In this document: one piece after another, positions 15,951 through 25,345 of the stretch | Numbering within the stretch: position 1 is the first letter of the stretch | Layout of the letters: each line of letters opens with the position of its first letter | Assembly (NCBI GenBank): GCA_964536965.1 | Contig: CAZIAL010000005.1 | Location: forward strand, 45,969-109,968 | DNA length: 64,000 nucleotides | Source of the DNA: JACMQW01 sp964536965 | Lineage (GTDB): Bacteria > Bdellovibrionota > UBA1018 | Direction: 5' to 3' | Translations under genes and position numbers: made by a program | The notes under the pieces: model-generated | The model's database searches: none | Seen by the model: only the letters and a program-made list of their open reading frames with translations | What the model was told of the DNA's origin: nothing

Positions 15951-18023
15951 ATGTCATGGCTTCGGCGATCTTGGCGACGGCTACAAGCCGGCCCGAAGTT
16001 CGATTTACCTTACATCCTCGCCCGCGCGAATCCCTCCGATTCGCTCGCGGGCCGCGTCGAGTTCTGCGAGCGCCTGCTGGACTGGATTCGGAACACCGGA
16101 GGCGGGAAAACCACGCCGCTCGCGCGAATCCGATTTCTCCTCCAGCTTCTCGAGCGAAAGCCGGAATGGAAAGAGGCCTCGGCCCGAGTCATTCGGAGCG
16201 TCCTCCAGGAAACCCGCGCCTACGATCTCTTCTATCTGACCGGAATTCCGCACGGGGGAACCTTCTTAAAAGAGTTCTTCTCCCGGATGGTGCATATTCT
16301 CCTGCCGACCTCGGACGATTCGCATGAAATGGCGGTCATCCTCGAGCAGGTCTTTTACGATGCGGACGATGCCGAGTGGGTCGCGTCCGTTCCGGACTCC
16401 CTCTGGAAAGAGGTTCTCGACGGCTGGATTTTTCCCCGTGAACTGCGCCTGGCCGGTTACGAAATCGCCATGGCAGATGCCGCCTTGGCGCTTTCCATCC
16501 AGGGTGCGGCGCTCTCGCTGCGAACCGAATTCGCGAGTCGATCTCCAGACTTCGGCATCGAGTCTCATCCGTTCCTTCATCTCGAAGCGAATCTCGCGAG
16601 CCTTTCCGCCATGGCGCGGAGGTCGCCCGCCGCCCGCGATACCCAGGAAATCCATGAAGCTTACCAGGGCTGCCTGAAAGAGATCGAGCGGGCGCGGAGT
16701 CAGATCCGCAGCGTGAAGGTCCATCTCGAGGAATCCGGAGTCAGCGTCGATCTCGTTTACGCGATGGACCGGATGAAGCTCTATTTAGAGCGCATCGAAA
16801 CGCTCGCCGGCACGCTCGAAAGCGCGCTGATCGATCGATCTCGACTGCAGGAGCGTTCGCTGGGGCTCTTCCGCGAACTCGTCTCGGGGCTGCGTTACGA
16901 CGGGGATTTCGGATTCGTTTTCAAGAAGAGTCTTCGTCTTCTCTCGACCAAGATCGTCGAGCGGTCCGGAAATTCGGGTGAAAGTTATTTCACCGCCAAC
17001 TGGGCGGCGTGGAGTCATCTTTTCTGGGCAGCGGCCGGCGGGGGGGCGCTCACGGCGATCACCGCCATGCTGAAATCGTTCGGTCCGAATTCACCGCCGT
17101 TCGCGGCCTTTCTCTACGCGGGAATGAACTATTCGCTGAGCTTCGTGCTGATGCACTTTTTAGGATTGAAACTCGCGACCAAGCAGCCCTCGATGACCGC
17201 CGCCGCGCTGGCCGGTCGACTCGCGGAATCGGAATCGGCCGGAGCCGGATCCGCGTCGGAACGCGAGGAATTCGTCGAAGAAGTCGCGCGAATTTCGCGC
17301 GCGCAGTTCGCCGCGGTCGCCGGTAATCTGATGTTCGTCATTCCGGTGGTGCTCATCATCGATCTCGCCTGGCGCGGCGTGTACGGCGGATCGTTCTACT
17401 CCTTGCCGAAGGCAGTCGCCGCCATCGAGTCGACCTCCCTCTTCACCTCGGGAACGCTTGCCTTCGCCGCCATGACGGGGGTGGTGCTCTGGGTTTCCAG
17501 CATCGGCGCCGGATTCGCCGAAAACTTCGTCGTGTATATTCGCGCGAAAGAAATCATCGGCTCGCACCGCGTGCTCAAACGTCTCGTCGGCGGCACTCGC
17601 GCGAAGAAGATCGGCGAAGGACTGGTTCGGCATACGACGGGGGTCGTGGGTTCCGTCATGCTCGGATTTCTTCTCGCCGGAACGCCGATTCTGGGCGAGT
17701 TCTTCGGTCTTCCGATCGACGTTCGGCATGTGACCCTGACGACGGGGACGCTGACGTTCTCTTACCTGGCGATGGGCTCCGGACATGGCATTCCGCTTTC
17801 CGTGCTTTCCGTCATGGTGATCGGACTCATGAACTTCGGCGTAAGCTTCGCTTTCGCCATCCTCACGGCCATGCGCGCGAGAAACGTCGACCTGAAGCGT
17901 GCGAACGACCTGTTTCGGGCCGCCCGCCGCGCTTTCTGGGCGCGTCCATGGTTCTTCTTCTTTCCCCCGCGGGAAGGGGTGCTTAAGGAAGGCGAGAAAC
18001 CGAGCGAGAAGGAGCTCGCTTGA
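15951..18023 (+). CDS. Gcr-family membrane protein ('site-specific recombinase', name doubtful)
   Basis: 690 aa. The N-terminal half (about 1-345) is soluble and helical, with segments typical of the family such as PLARIRFLLQLLERKP and YDLFYLTGIPHGGTFLKEF. The C-terminal half has about six to seven membrane helices in pairs separated by basic loops. Family databases call this 'site-specific recombinase Gcr' after a Neisseria gene, but there is no Tyr- or Ser-recombinase catalytic set and the architecture is that of an integral membrane protein. The stop overlaps the next gene (TTGA), so it is co-translated with a DHA2 exporter. True function unknown. Confidence 0.8.
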   Translation: MSWLRRSWRRLQAGPKFDLPYILARANPSDSLAGRVEFCERLLDWIRNTGGGKTTPLARIRFLLQLLERKPEWKEASARVIRSVLQETRAYDLFYLTGIPHGGTFLKEFFSRMVHILLPTSDDSHEMAVILEQVFYDADDAEWVASVPDSLWKEVLDGWIFPRELRLAGYEIAMADAALALSIQGAALSLRTEFASRSPDFGIESHPFLHLEANLASLSAMARRSPAARDTQEIHEAYQGCLKEIERARSQIRSVKVHLEESGVSVDLVYAMDRMKLYLERIETLAGTLESALIDRSRLQERSLGLFRELVSGLRYDGDFGFVFKKSLRLLSTKIVERSGNSGESYFTANWAAWSHLFWAAAGGGALTAITAMLKSFGPNSPPFAAFLYAGMNYSLSFVLMHFLGLKLATKQPSMTAAALAGRLAESESAGAGSASEREEFVEEVARISRAQFAAVAGNLMFVIPVVLIIDLAWRGVYGGSFYSLPKAVAAIESTSLFTSGTLAFAAMTGVVLWVSSIGAGFAENFVVYIRAKEIIGSHRVLKRLVGGTRAKKIGEGLVRHTTGVVGSVMLGFLLAGTPILGEFFGLPIDVRHVTLTTGTLTFSYLAMGSGHGIPLSVLSVMVIGLMNFGVSFAFAILTAMRARNVDLKRANDLFRAARRAFWARPWFFFFPPREGVLKEGEKPSEKELA

Positions 18024-19531
18024 GCGAAAGCGCGAAGGACCCGGGCAAGGCTGCGGAGCCCCGTCAGGCGGCCCCGTTTCTCGAGCGGGCGCGCGCGCGA
18101 TTCGACGCTAAACCGCCTGCGGTTCGGCGCGGCTGGGTTCTCTGGTCGCTGATGCTGGGAACCATGGTGAGTCTGCTCGACGCGACGATCGTGAACGTGA
18201 GCATTCCCGCCATCATGGGCGACTTCGGAGAAAATGTGAGCCGGGTCCAGTGGGTGATTTCGGCCTATATGATCGCCTTCGCCGTGCTCATGCCGCTCAC
18301 GGGATGGCTTCGCGAGCAGATCGGAAGCCGAAAGCTCTATCTCGGCTGCCTGGTGACGTTCACCCTAGGTTCGCTCCTCTGCGGGCTGGCGTGGAATCTC
18401 GAGAGTCTGGTCGCATTTCGAATCGTGCAGGCTCTGGGCGGGGGGGCGATGACCCCGATCGCGATGGCGATTCTCTCCGATACTTTTCCGGCCACGGAAA
18501 AAGGCCGTGCCCTCGGCATCTGGGGGGCGGGAGTTCTCCTCGGACCGATCATGGGTCCGCCGCTCGGTGGTTTTCTGACCGAACTCTTCGGCTGGCGTTC
18601 GATTTTTCTCGTGAACCTTCCGCTGGGATTGATCGGGATCGCAGCGGCCGCGCTGATCCTCCGCCGGGATCGACCGCGTGGAAAAATCGATTGGCGGAAG
18701 TTCGACTTCACGGGATTCGCGCTCCTTTCTGGTTTTCTGATTTCGCTCCTCTACGGCGCTTCCCTCGTCGAGCACGACGGCCTCGCCTCCCGGTCGGTCT
18801 TCGTCTGCGGATTCGCCTCGATCGTTTTCCTGGTGACTTTCCTCGTTTCCGAACTCCGCTCCCGGCACCGAGTGCTCGACTTCTCGCTTTTTCGCTCGAA
18901 AGTTTTCGGTCTCGCGATCGCCATTTCGCTGGTGCGTTCTTTCGCGCTCTATGGCGGTCAGTTTCTCCTCCCGCTCTTTCTCGCCCGAGTCCAAGGGTAT
19001 AGCGAAAGCGAGATCGGCTGGATGATTCTTCCGGGAGCCGCGCTCATCGCCGGAATTTTTCCGTTCTCCGGGCGGGGGTCCGATCGCTTCGGGGCGAAAC
19101 CTTTCATTGTTTCGGGGCTCGTTATCCTGCTCGGCTTTTTCTTGAGCATGTCTTATGTATCGGCCCATACGAGTTACTGGGGGATCCAGATTCCCGTACT
19201 GGTCCGCGGACTGGGACTCGGACTCCTGGTGACCCCGTTGACGGCGCTCGCCCTGGGTTCGATCCCGAACGAAAAGTCCGCGAATGGCTCGGTCATCCTC
19301 AACCTTGCGCAGCAGCTCGGCGGAAGTCTCGGAATCGCCTCGCTGGGGAGCGTGATCGAATTGCAGTCGAAGATTTACCAGACCGAGGGGCGGACGGTGA
19401 TCGCCGCCGCCGTCCACAGTTATCGCGATGCTTTTCGACTCGGCGTCGCGGTCTGCGGGATCGCGCTGATTCTCGCGATCATCATGCCGGGGCGATCGGC
19501 GACCGAAGGGAAAATCCATGGCACGGCTTAA
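18020..19531 (+). CDS. DHA2-family MFS multidrug exporter (EmrB/QacA type)
   Basis: 503 aa from TTG 18020, with AAGGAG five bases upstream; the TTGA overlaps the preceding stop. A cytoplasmic tail of about 40 residues precedes 14 predicted membrane helices. MFS motif A reads GWLREQIGSRKLYL, and the antiporter motif C in TM5 reads GAGVLLGPIMGPPLGG, both characteristic of drug:H+ antiporters. No EmrA-type periplasmic adaptor or TolC gene is adjacent, so it may export across the inner membrane alone. The last 14 bp overlap the pseudouridine synthase gene. Confidence 0.9.
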   Translation: MSESAKDPGKAAEPRQAAPFLERARARFDAKPPAVRRGWVLWSLMLGTMVSLLDATIVNVSIPAIMGDFGENVSRVQWVISAYMIAFAVLMPLTGWLREQIGSRKLYLGCLVTFTLGSLLCGLAWNLESLVAFRIVQALGGGAMTPIAMAILSDTFPATEKGRALGIWGAGVLLGPIMGPPLGGFLTELFGWRSIFLVNLPLGLIGIAAAALILRRDRPRGKIDWRKFDFTGFALLSGFLISLLYGASLVEHDGLASRSVFVCGFASIVFLVTFLVSELRSRHRVLDFSLFRSKVFGLAIAISLVRSFALYGGQFLLPLFLARVQGYSESEIGWMILPGAALIAGIFPFSGRGSDRFGAKPFIVSGLVILLGFFLSMSYVSAHTSYWGIQIPVLVRGLGLGLLVTPLTALALGSIPNEKSANGSVILNLAQQLGGSLGIASLGSVIELQSKIYQTEGRTVIAAAVHSYRDAFRLGVAVCGIALILAIIMPGRSATEGKIHGTA

Positions 19532-20252
19532 AATTCTGCATCGCGACCGCGACCTGATCATCATCCATAAACCGAGCGGGATGCAAACCTACCGGGATTC
19601 GAAGGCCGACAAGGAGCTTTCGGCTTACGACGTCCTGAAGAAGCAATTCGCCGAAGCGAGCATCTACCCCGTCCATCGTCTGGACCGCGGCACTTGCGGA
19701 CTGCTTGTCTTCGCGCTGAAACCGGACGTCGCGAATCTCATGCAAAAGATGTTTCGTGAAGAGCGCGTGAAAAAACTCTACTGGGCGCTCGTCTGGGGAG
19801 ATCCGCCGAAACGCGGGGAATGGCGCTCCTCGCTGACGTCGAAGGAAGGCGGCACCCAGCGTGCGCTGACGAAATTTAGGACCATCGGTCGCTTCGAAAC
19901 CCAGGGCATGCCGGTCGCTCGCGCGAATGCGGACGAAGAAGAGGAGGGGGGCGCCGAACCGGAGACCCTCCCGGGCCGTGCGTTTTCGTGGATCGAATGT
20001 GAGCCGAAAACCGGTCGATTCCACCAGATTCGCAAGCACGCCTCCGAGGCGGGCTTCCCGCTCGTGGGCGATCCCGAGTATTCGACTCCGGAGCTGAAAG
20101 AAGCGTCTAAGGAGTTTCGGATGAACCGGATTGCGCTGTCGGCGGTACGAATCGAGTTCATGCATCCGACGTATCGAAAGCCCGTCTTGATCGAGACGTA
20201 TCCGGAAACCACCTACGGAAAGATTCTCCGTGCGCTGGAAAACAGCGTCTAG
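19518..20252 (+). CDS. RluA-family pseudouridine synthase
   Basis: 244 aa. The catalytic motif HRLDRGTCGLL (residues 53-63) carries the active Asp; the C-terminal GRFHQIRKHASEAGFPLVGDPEY block is also diagnostic. There is no N-terminal S4 domain, which places it among the short RluA/TruC-like enzymes that modify tRNA or rRNA uridines. A Gly/Glu-rich loop (about 130-150) is an insertion. The target nucleotide cannot be told from sequence. Its stop shares the palindrome CTAG with the converging histidine kinase. Confidence 0.9.
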   Translation: MARLKILHRDRDLIIIHKPSGMQTYRDSKADKELSAYDVLKKQFAEASIYPVHRLDRGTCGLLVFALKPDVANLMQKMFREERVKKLYWALVWGDPPKRGEWRSSLTSKEGGTQRALTKFRTIGRFETQGMPVARANADEEEEGGAEPETLPGRAFSWIECEPKTGRFHQIRKHASEAGFPLVGDPEYSTPELKEASKEFRMNRIALSAVRIEFMHPTYRKPVLIETYPETTYGKILRALENSV

Positions 20253-22768
20253 CCCGCGGGCGGTATCCAGCGATCGAGGAGTCGCTGGAATTCCTCGAGT
20301 TTGATCGGCTTGCCGACGTGCTCGTCGGCGCCCGCCTCGAGACTTTTCTGTCGGTCTTCGGCGAAAGTATTCGCCGAGAGCATGACGATGGGCCGGTGGG
20401 GTAACCTGGCGTTTTTCTGCAGGCGCCGGACTTCGATTGTCGCATCGAGTCCGTCCATGGCCGGCATTTGCATATCCATGAGGATGAGTTCGAAGTCCTC
20501 GCGTGCGAGGCGTGCGAGGGCATCTGCGGCGGAAAAACTATGGACTGCGCCGAGGTCGGGCCGGAAGCGCATGTAAGCGTCGATCAGACGGTGGTTGTCC
20601 TCGTCGTCATCGACGACCAGGATCTTCGGGTTCGCAACGCGCCTCTGCGAACTTAACTCCGTCGGGGAAGCGGGGCGGGTTTCGGGAATGCGGACGCGGG
20701 AATCGGGTTTCAGGCCTTGCGAACCAGTGGGAGGCGTCCCCTGCGCGCTCATGGCCAGGCAATAGTCCGGATACGCGATGGGTTGGGTAGAGAGCACGCG
20801 AAGGGGGACGGTGAAATAGAAAGTGGAACCGCGGCCGATTTCACTTCGGACTTCGAGCTTTCCGCCCAGGAGTTGGATGATCTGCCTCGAAATCGAAAGG
20901 CCTAGGCCGGTTCCGCCGTAACGTCGGGTGATAGACGCGTCCGCCTGGGCAAATTCAGAAAAAATGCGACTCTGCTGTTCCGGGGTCATACCGATCCCGG
21001 TGTCGATCACTTCGAAACGAAACGCCTGGAGGGGTGGTTTCACCGGGGAGGTCGTGGAGACGTTCACCTCGACCTCGCCCGTCGCCGTGAACTTGATCGA
21101 ATTGCCCACCAAATTCAGAATGGCCTGACGAAGGCGGACGGAATCCCCCACGATGCGATAATTGCACGCCGGAGCGACCATTCGGAAGCGAAGGCCTTTC
21201 GCCTCGGCGTCGAATCGCATGAGATTTTCGAGATCGTAGAGGAGTTCGAAAAGGTCGAACTCCACCTGCTCCAGTTCCAGTTTTCCAGCCTCGAGCCGGG
21301 AAAAGTCCAGGATGTCGTTTAGAATTCGGAGGAGCGACTGCCCCGAACGCTGGAGAACGCGGAGATGTCCGATCTGTTCGGAGTTCAGCGGGGAAAGCAT
21401 CAGGACGTCGGTCAGACCTAGCATCGAATTCAGCGGAGTGCGGATCTCGTGACTCATCACGGAGAGAAATCGCGACTTCGTCCGCGTCGCGAGCTCCGCG
21501 CGATCCCGTTGGGAATGGATTTCCGCGAATGCCGCATGGAGGCGCCGATAGAGTCCATTCAGCTGTTCGGAGATGCGCGCGATTTCTGCCGGGCCGGCAG
21601 GTTCGACGGGGTCGAACGGAGCGTCCGCGGTTTGCTCGAGCAGTCGCTGATTCCTTCGGAGATTCGAAAGAATCTTGTCGACGTTCTCCGTCACGAATGA
21701 TGCGAGCTTTTGGCGAAAGTAGAGGGAGACCGCCAGAAAGCAGGTGGCGAGAGCCATGATGATTCCGAGGGTCCAGTAAAGCGGCGCGTAAGCTTCGATC
21801 CGCTGTTGGTAGGCGACGACATAGAAGTGCCGCTGATTCAGTCTTCGAGCCTGGATGAAATACCGCTCGCCATCCGACCCCCGAAATTCGCGGGTCCCAG
21901 ATTCCAGCGGGAGGCGAGGGGCGCCCGGGACGGCGAGGGCGAAGTCCGCGCGATCGGCGGGTGGCGCGTCTTGCAAGTGACCGATCATGGGCACGGGTCG
22001 GCGGAGAATGGGGGCGATCGGAGCTCCGTGTTCGTCCGTGAGCAAAACTCCACCCGTGCGTCCCTGCGCCTTCCCTGCGAGGAGCTCCCCCAGGCTGCGG
22101 GCGGAGATATCCGCTCCTGCGATCCCGATTCTTTCGCCCGTTCGGGTGTTGTGCACGGCCTGGGTGACCGAAAGCATGATGGTCTGCAGGTAGGTGACGT
22201 CGAAATAGAACGGACTGAAGTAGAAGTCCTGCCGCTCGAGCGCCGAATGGTACCAGCGTTCCGCGCGATTCGTCAGATAGGCCGGATCGGGGTACTTCTT
22301 GACGAGGTAGGTCTCGGGATCCTGAAAACGGGGGGTATGCATCATCGCCGGATCTTTCGTGACGACGTAGACCATACCCGGCGTTCCGAAAATTTTTCGC
22401 GCGTACTTTGCCGTGAACCCGAAATAGAGATCAAGCTGGGCCGGATGCTCCGCCAGGCGTCGGGAAATTTCCGCGCGCGACCATTTCTCGAAGGCGGGGG
22501 CCGATTGCATTGCCGCTTCGGGCAGGCCGTTTGCGATTTTTCGGACCGAATTCTGCGCCTCCAGGAAAACTCGGTCGATCTCGTGTCGAGCGGTCTCGGC
22601 GCGACTGGCTAAACGAAGATTCATCTCTTCGCGCTTGGCCTGGAATGCGACGCCGAGGATCACCAGCGTGAAAAGCGTCCCGATGGCCAGAATCACGAGA
22701 TTCGTGATCATAAAGGCCTGGCGAAGGGAGAATTGTCCTCGGTGGAAGACGAGATTGGTTTTGGTCAT
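20249..22768 (-). CDS. Hybrid sensor histidine kinase with dCache sensor and receiver
   Basis: 839 aa. TM1 about 15-40; a periplasmic dCache-type sensor about 41-330 (WYHSALERQDFYFSPFYFD is typical of the family); TM2 about 335-355; a helical linker; HisKA with SHEIRTPLNS (His440); HATPase_c with the N, G1 (DTGIGM) and G2 (GTGLGLSIS) boxes; and a C-terminal receiver with LILMDMQMP (Asp765). No separate response regulator is adjacent, so phosphate must pass to an HPt protein elsewhere or the receiver acts by itself. The ligand is likely a small organic molecule, by analogy with dCache sensors. Divergent from the EamA transporter, 46 bp apart. Confidence 0.92.
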   Translation of the reverse strand: MTKTNLVFHRGQFSLRQAFMITNLVILAIGTLFTLVILGVAFQAKREEMNLRLASRAETARHEIDRVFLEAQNSVRKIANGLPEAAMQSAPAFEKWSRAEISRRLAEHPAQLDLYFGFTAKYARKIFGTPGMVYVVTKDPAMMHTPRFQDPETYLVKKYPDPAYLTNRAERWYHSALERQDFYFSPFYFDVTYLQTIMLSVTQAVHNTRTGERIGIAGADISARSLGELLAGKAQGRTGGVLLTDEHGAPIAPILRRPVPMIGHLQDAPPADRADFALAVPGAPRLPLESGTREFRGSDGERYFIQARRLNQRHFYVVAYQQRIEAYAPLYWTLGIIMALATCFLAVSLYFRQKLASFVTENVDKILSNLRRNQRLLEQTADAPFDPVEPAGPAEIARISEQLNGLYRRLHAAFAEIHSQRDRAELATRTKSRFLSVMSHEIRTPLNSMLGLTDVLMLSPLNSEQIGHLRVLQRSGQSLLRILNDILDFSRLEAGKLELEQVEFDLFELLYDLENLMRFDAEAKGLRFRMVAPACNYRIVGDSVRLRQAILNLVGNSIKFTATGEVEVNVSTTSPVKPPLQAFRFEVIDTGIGMTPEQQSRIFSEFAQADASITRRYGGTGLGLSISRQIIQLLGGKLEVRSEIGRGSTFYFTVPLRVLSTQPIAYPDYCLAMSAQGTPPTGSQGLKPDSRVRIPETRPASPTELSSQRRVANPKILVVDDDEDNHRLIDAYMRFRPDLGAVHSFSAADALARLAREDFELILMDMQMPAMDGLDATIEVRRLQKNARLPHRPIVMLSANTFAEDRQKSLEAGADEHVGKPIKLEEFQRLLDRWIPPAG

Positions 22769-22814
22769 GGCTCGGGATCCAGACCTGGGGCTATGTTATG
22801 TAAGAGGGGCGGAA

Positions 22815-23777
22815 ATGGAGAAAAATGCGTCGCATTATCGGTACCTCGCGGTTTTCTCCGCGTTGCTGGCGGGCGCGGCCTGGGGGGTGAGTTTTCTCGC
22901 GCCCCGAGCGCTGGACTCCGCAGATCCAGTCACGCTCGCGCTCTTTCGGTTTTTGTTTTTCGGAATCTCATCGGCGATTGCTTTAGCGTTCACTCGATTA
23001 ACGGCTGCACGGAAGATGCCGAAGCCGAGCGGTGCAGATTGCCTACGCGCACTCGTCCTAGGCGCCGCCGGATACAGCATCTACTATTTTCTGCTCGCCG
23101 CGGGCGTGAAGGGCGCGGGCGTGTCTTTTTCGGTGGGCATTATCGGACTTCTCCCGCTTACGATCCTCGCGGTTTCGACTCCGCCGAAAAGATGGGCAGG
23201 ACTGGCGTGGTCCGCTTTGTTGATCCTGAGCGGGGTCGGTATGATCGCTTGGGATCTTTTTAGTCTGGAGGAGTTCTCCCTCGCGCCCGAGACTCGTCTT
23301 CGCGGCTCGATCGCCTGTTTCGGCGCACTCCTCCTCTGGACCTATTTCGCGGTCGCGAATGCGAAGTTTTTGCGATCGAATCCCGCGTGGCGCGCCCTCG
23401 ACTGGGCGGGCGTCGTCGGGGTGGCGAGTGCGATCATTTCCAGCGCGCTCTTTCTCGGAACCGAAGGCTCGGGCGCGGGCGAAAGATTTCTGCACGGAGT
23501 CCGTGATCCGCGGCTGCTTTTATGGACCGCATTCATGGGGGTGGTCGGTGCGTGGGGAGCGACCGCGCTGTGGAACTTCGCGAGTCGGCACTTGCCGGGA
23601 TCCTGGCTCGGACCGCTTCTCGTCTTCGAATCGATTTTCGGGCTCTGGTTCGGATTTTTGTATGATCGGCGCGGTCCGAGGCCCCTGGAGGGAATCGCTC
23701 TCGTCGCTCTGCTCGGCGGCGTCGTGCTCGGGCTGCTGGCTCTGAGCCGTGAGGATATCCGTCACGAAGAGAAATAG
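22815..23777 (+). CDS. EamA/DMT-family permease
   Basis: 320 aa, ten membrane helices in two EamA repeats (about 15-150 and 165-310). The first repeat opens with GAAWGVSFLAPRAL, typical of RhaT/YdcZ-like exporters. ATG 22815 has a GAGGGGCGGA purine block before it; longer in-frame starts run back into the divergent kinase gene. These carriers usually export metabolites or amino acids. The final 16 bp overlap the converging methyltransferase gene. Confidence 0.85.
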   Translation: MEKNASHYRYLAVFSALLAGAAWGVSFLAPRALDSADPVTLALFRFLFFGISSAIALAFTRLTAARKMPKPSGADCLRALVLGAAGYSIYYFLLAAGVKGAGVSFSVGIIGLLPLTILAVSTPPKRWAGLAWSALLILSGVGMIAWDLFSLEEFSLAPETRLRGSIACFGALLLWTYFAVANAKFLRSNPAWRALDWAGVVGVASAIISSALFLGTEGSGAGERFLHGVRDPRLLLWTAFMGVVGAWGATALWNFASRHLPGSWLGPLLVFESIFGLWFGFLYDRRGPRPLEGIALVALLGGVVLGLLALSREDIRHEEK

Positions 23778-24376
23778 ATCGAATAGTGCGCGTGATGCAC
23801 GGGGGGGTGGACGGCGCTCAGCCAAGGATGGGCGCGTTCGATCGCGTCTCGGACGGCGCGTCCTCGCCCGACGACGCGAATCGGATGGAGTCGGGCGACT
23901 TCCCGAAGTCGTTCGATCGTGCGCTGGATTTCTTCCCGGTGGCCGAAGTCGTAGATGAAATAGACGTCGCCGTCCGGGAGGGGCTCCTCCGCCAAATTTC
24001 CGTGTCGGATGGATTCGGGGTCCAGCCCGAGGTCACGGTAAATTCGCCGCGCTTCTTCCACGCGAGGGAGCGCGATTTCGACTCCGACAAATCTCGATCC
24101 CGCCCGCAGGCGGGAGAGGATGATTCCAAGCCGCCCGTATGCGCACCCGAGATCGACCCAGGAGCGCATTTGCCGGTCTGGGTCGGTCTCCTCGACCATG
24201 CGTCGGAGTTCGGCGTAGGGCGTCTGAAAAACCTGGGCGGAAAGATGGGACCAGGTCTGGGCGGATGAGTTCGTTTCTCGAACCCGTTGCTCGGTCGCCT
24301 CGATCGCAAATCCATATTCGCGGTCGAGGCGTTCGGATTCCGCCTTTTCTGCTGGATAGTCTTCCGGGTGGTCCAT
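23762..24376 (-). CDS. Class I SAM-dependent methyltransferase-like protein
   Basis: 204 aa. SAM-binding motif I WVDLGCAYGRLG is at about residues 72-83, followed by an acidic strand end (VGVEIA). The remainder matches a small Rossmann methyltransferase with no recognised substrate domain. The C-terminus is His-rich (HPPVHHAHYS). Converges on and overlaps the EamA permease gene by 16 bp. The upstream gene on the same strand ends 17 bp away, so the two may form a pair. Substrate unknown. Confidence 0.72.
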   Translation of the reverse strand: MDHPEDYPAEKAESERLDREYGFAIEATEQRVRETNSSAQTWSHLSAQVFQTPYAELRRMVEETDPDRQMRSWVDLGCAYGRLGIILSRLRAGSRFVGVEIALPRVEEARRIYRDLGLDPESIRHGNLAEEPLPDGDVYFIYDFGHREEIQRTIERLREVARLHPIRVVGRGRAVRDAIERAHPWLSAVHPPVHHAHYSIYFSS

Positions 24377-24392
24377 TTCTTTTGGGTATTTT

Positions 24393-25211
24393 CTACGGGC
24401 GAAATTGTAAACGGAAGAATCCTTGGGTGACCGACTGCGGGTCGGCGAAGGGGAGGGCCGAAAGGACGAAGCCGCCGCCGACCGTGACCTTGATCCGGTT
24501 TCTCGGGCCGACCGCCATGGAGATTCCGAGATTCGCGGGCCGAATGGAGACGGTCGGTTTGATCGATGGGATGAGTCGGTCGGGAGAGGGCGCGCTGACG
24601 ATGTTGATCAGCAGTTCGTCCTGGAGAATCAGTGAAAATCGAGCGTCGGCGGGGTCGTGCGACGCAGTGAGGACCAGGAGACGGTATTCATTGTTCTGCA
24701 CCCAGTTGACGATCCGGTTATTTTCGACCGTTCCGCTCCCATGCGACTGGAAGCCCTCCCCGAGCTCGAGACTGAGAACGTAATCGAAAGTCTTTCGGAT
24801 ATTCGAATACTGGGTACTCAGCCAGAGCTGATGGTCGTCACGACGATTCGAGCGGATATGCAGGCTCTCATAACGGCGCGCCCGGTCCTGGAAATGGATC
24901 TGAAAGCGGACGTCATAGGGGGACTGCGTTTTAGGGATGAGCAGGAGGATTCGGCGGTCAGCGAGCTCTCGAAGAAAATCGGCCGAAATGCTCAGTGGGT
25001 CCGGACATCGGGGGCAGAACAGGACCGGACCGCCGTCTCCGACGCGTACTCTGGCTTCCGCAAGAAAAGTCTCGGAAGTACGAGCGATCCGCGCAAGATC
25101 GGCCGCTTCGGTGATGGAATCTCGATCGGCCGACACGGCCTCGGACGTGGGCGCGAGCAGGGTCGCGACGGTGAGGATTTGCAGGATCGTTTTGCTCAGC
25201 TTGCGTCCCAT
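24393..25211 (-). CDS. Exported protein of unknown function
   Basis: 272 aa from ATG 25211; a TTG six codons upstream is the alternative. A signal peptide (about 1-27, ending in a small-residue stretch before SADRDS) is followed by a soluble, beta-rich domain. A CPRCP motif (about 65) is the only cysteine pair. Near the C-terminus strands alternate (KVTVGGGFVLSALPF, then GFFRLQF), ending in Phe-Arg-Pro. Not recognised. It is in one orientation with the methyltransferase 17 bp downstream, so the two are probably co-transcribed. Confidence 0.65.
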   Translation of the reverse strand: MGRKLSKTILQILTVATLLAPTSEAVSADRDSITEAADLARIARTSETFLAEARVRVGDGGPVLFCPRCPDPLSISADFLRELADRRILLLIPKTQSPYDVRFQIHFQDRARRYESLHIRSNRRDDHQLWLSTQYSNIRKTFDYVLSLELGEGFQSHGSGTVENNRIVNWVQNNEYRLLVLTASHDPADARFSLILQDELLINIVSAPSPDRLIPSIKPTVSIRPANLGISMAVGPRNRIKVTVGGGFVLSALPFADPQSVTQGFFRLQFRP

Positions 25212-25345
25212 GGGCGACCGATAGAGCAAGCGGGGTGCCTGCGTGTGGACGTCGTCCGCATCGTGGTGCGAGTACGGGAAGCGGGAGAGATTAATTTCGG
25301 TTCAGGTGTGTAAAACTTCGACATCTCGAACTAGCATCGGAGCCT

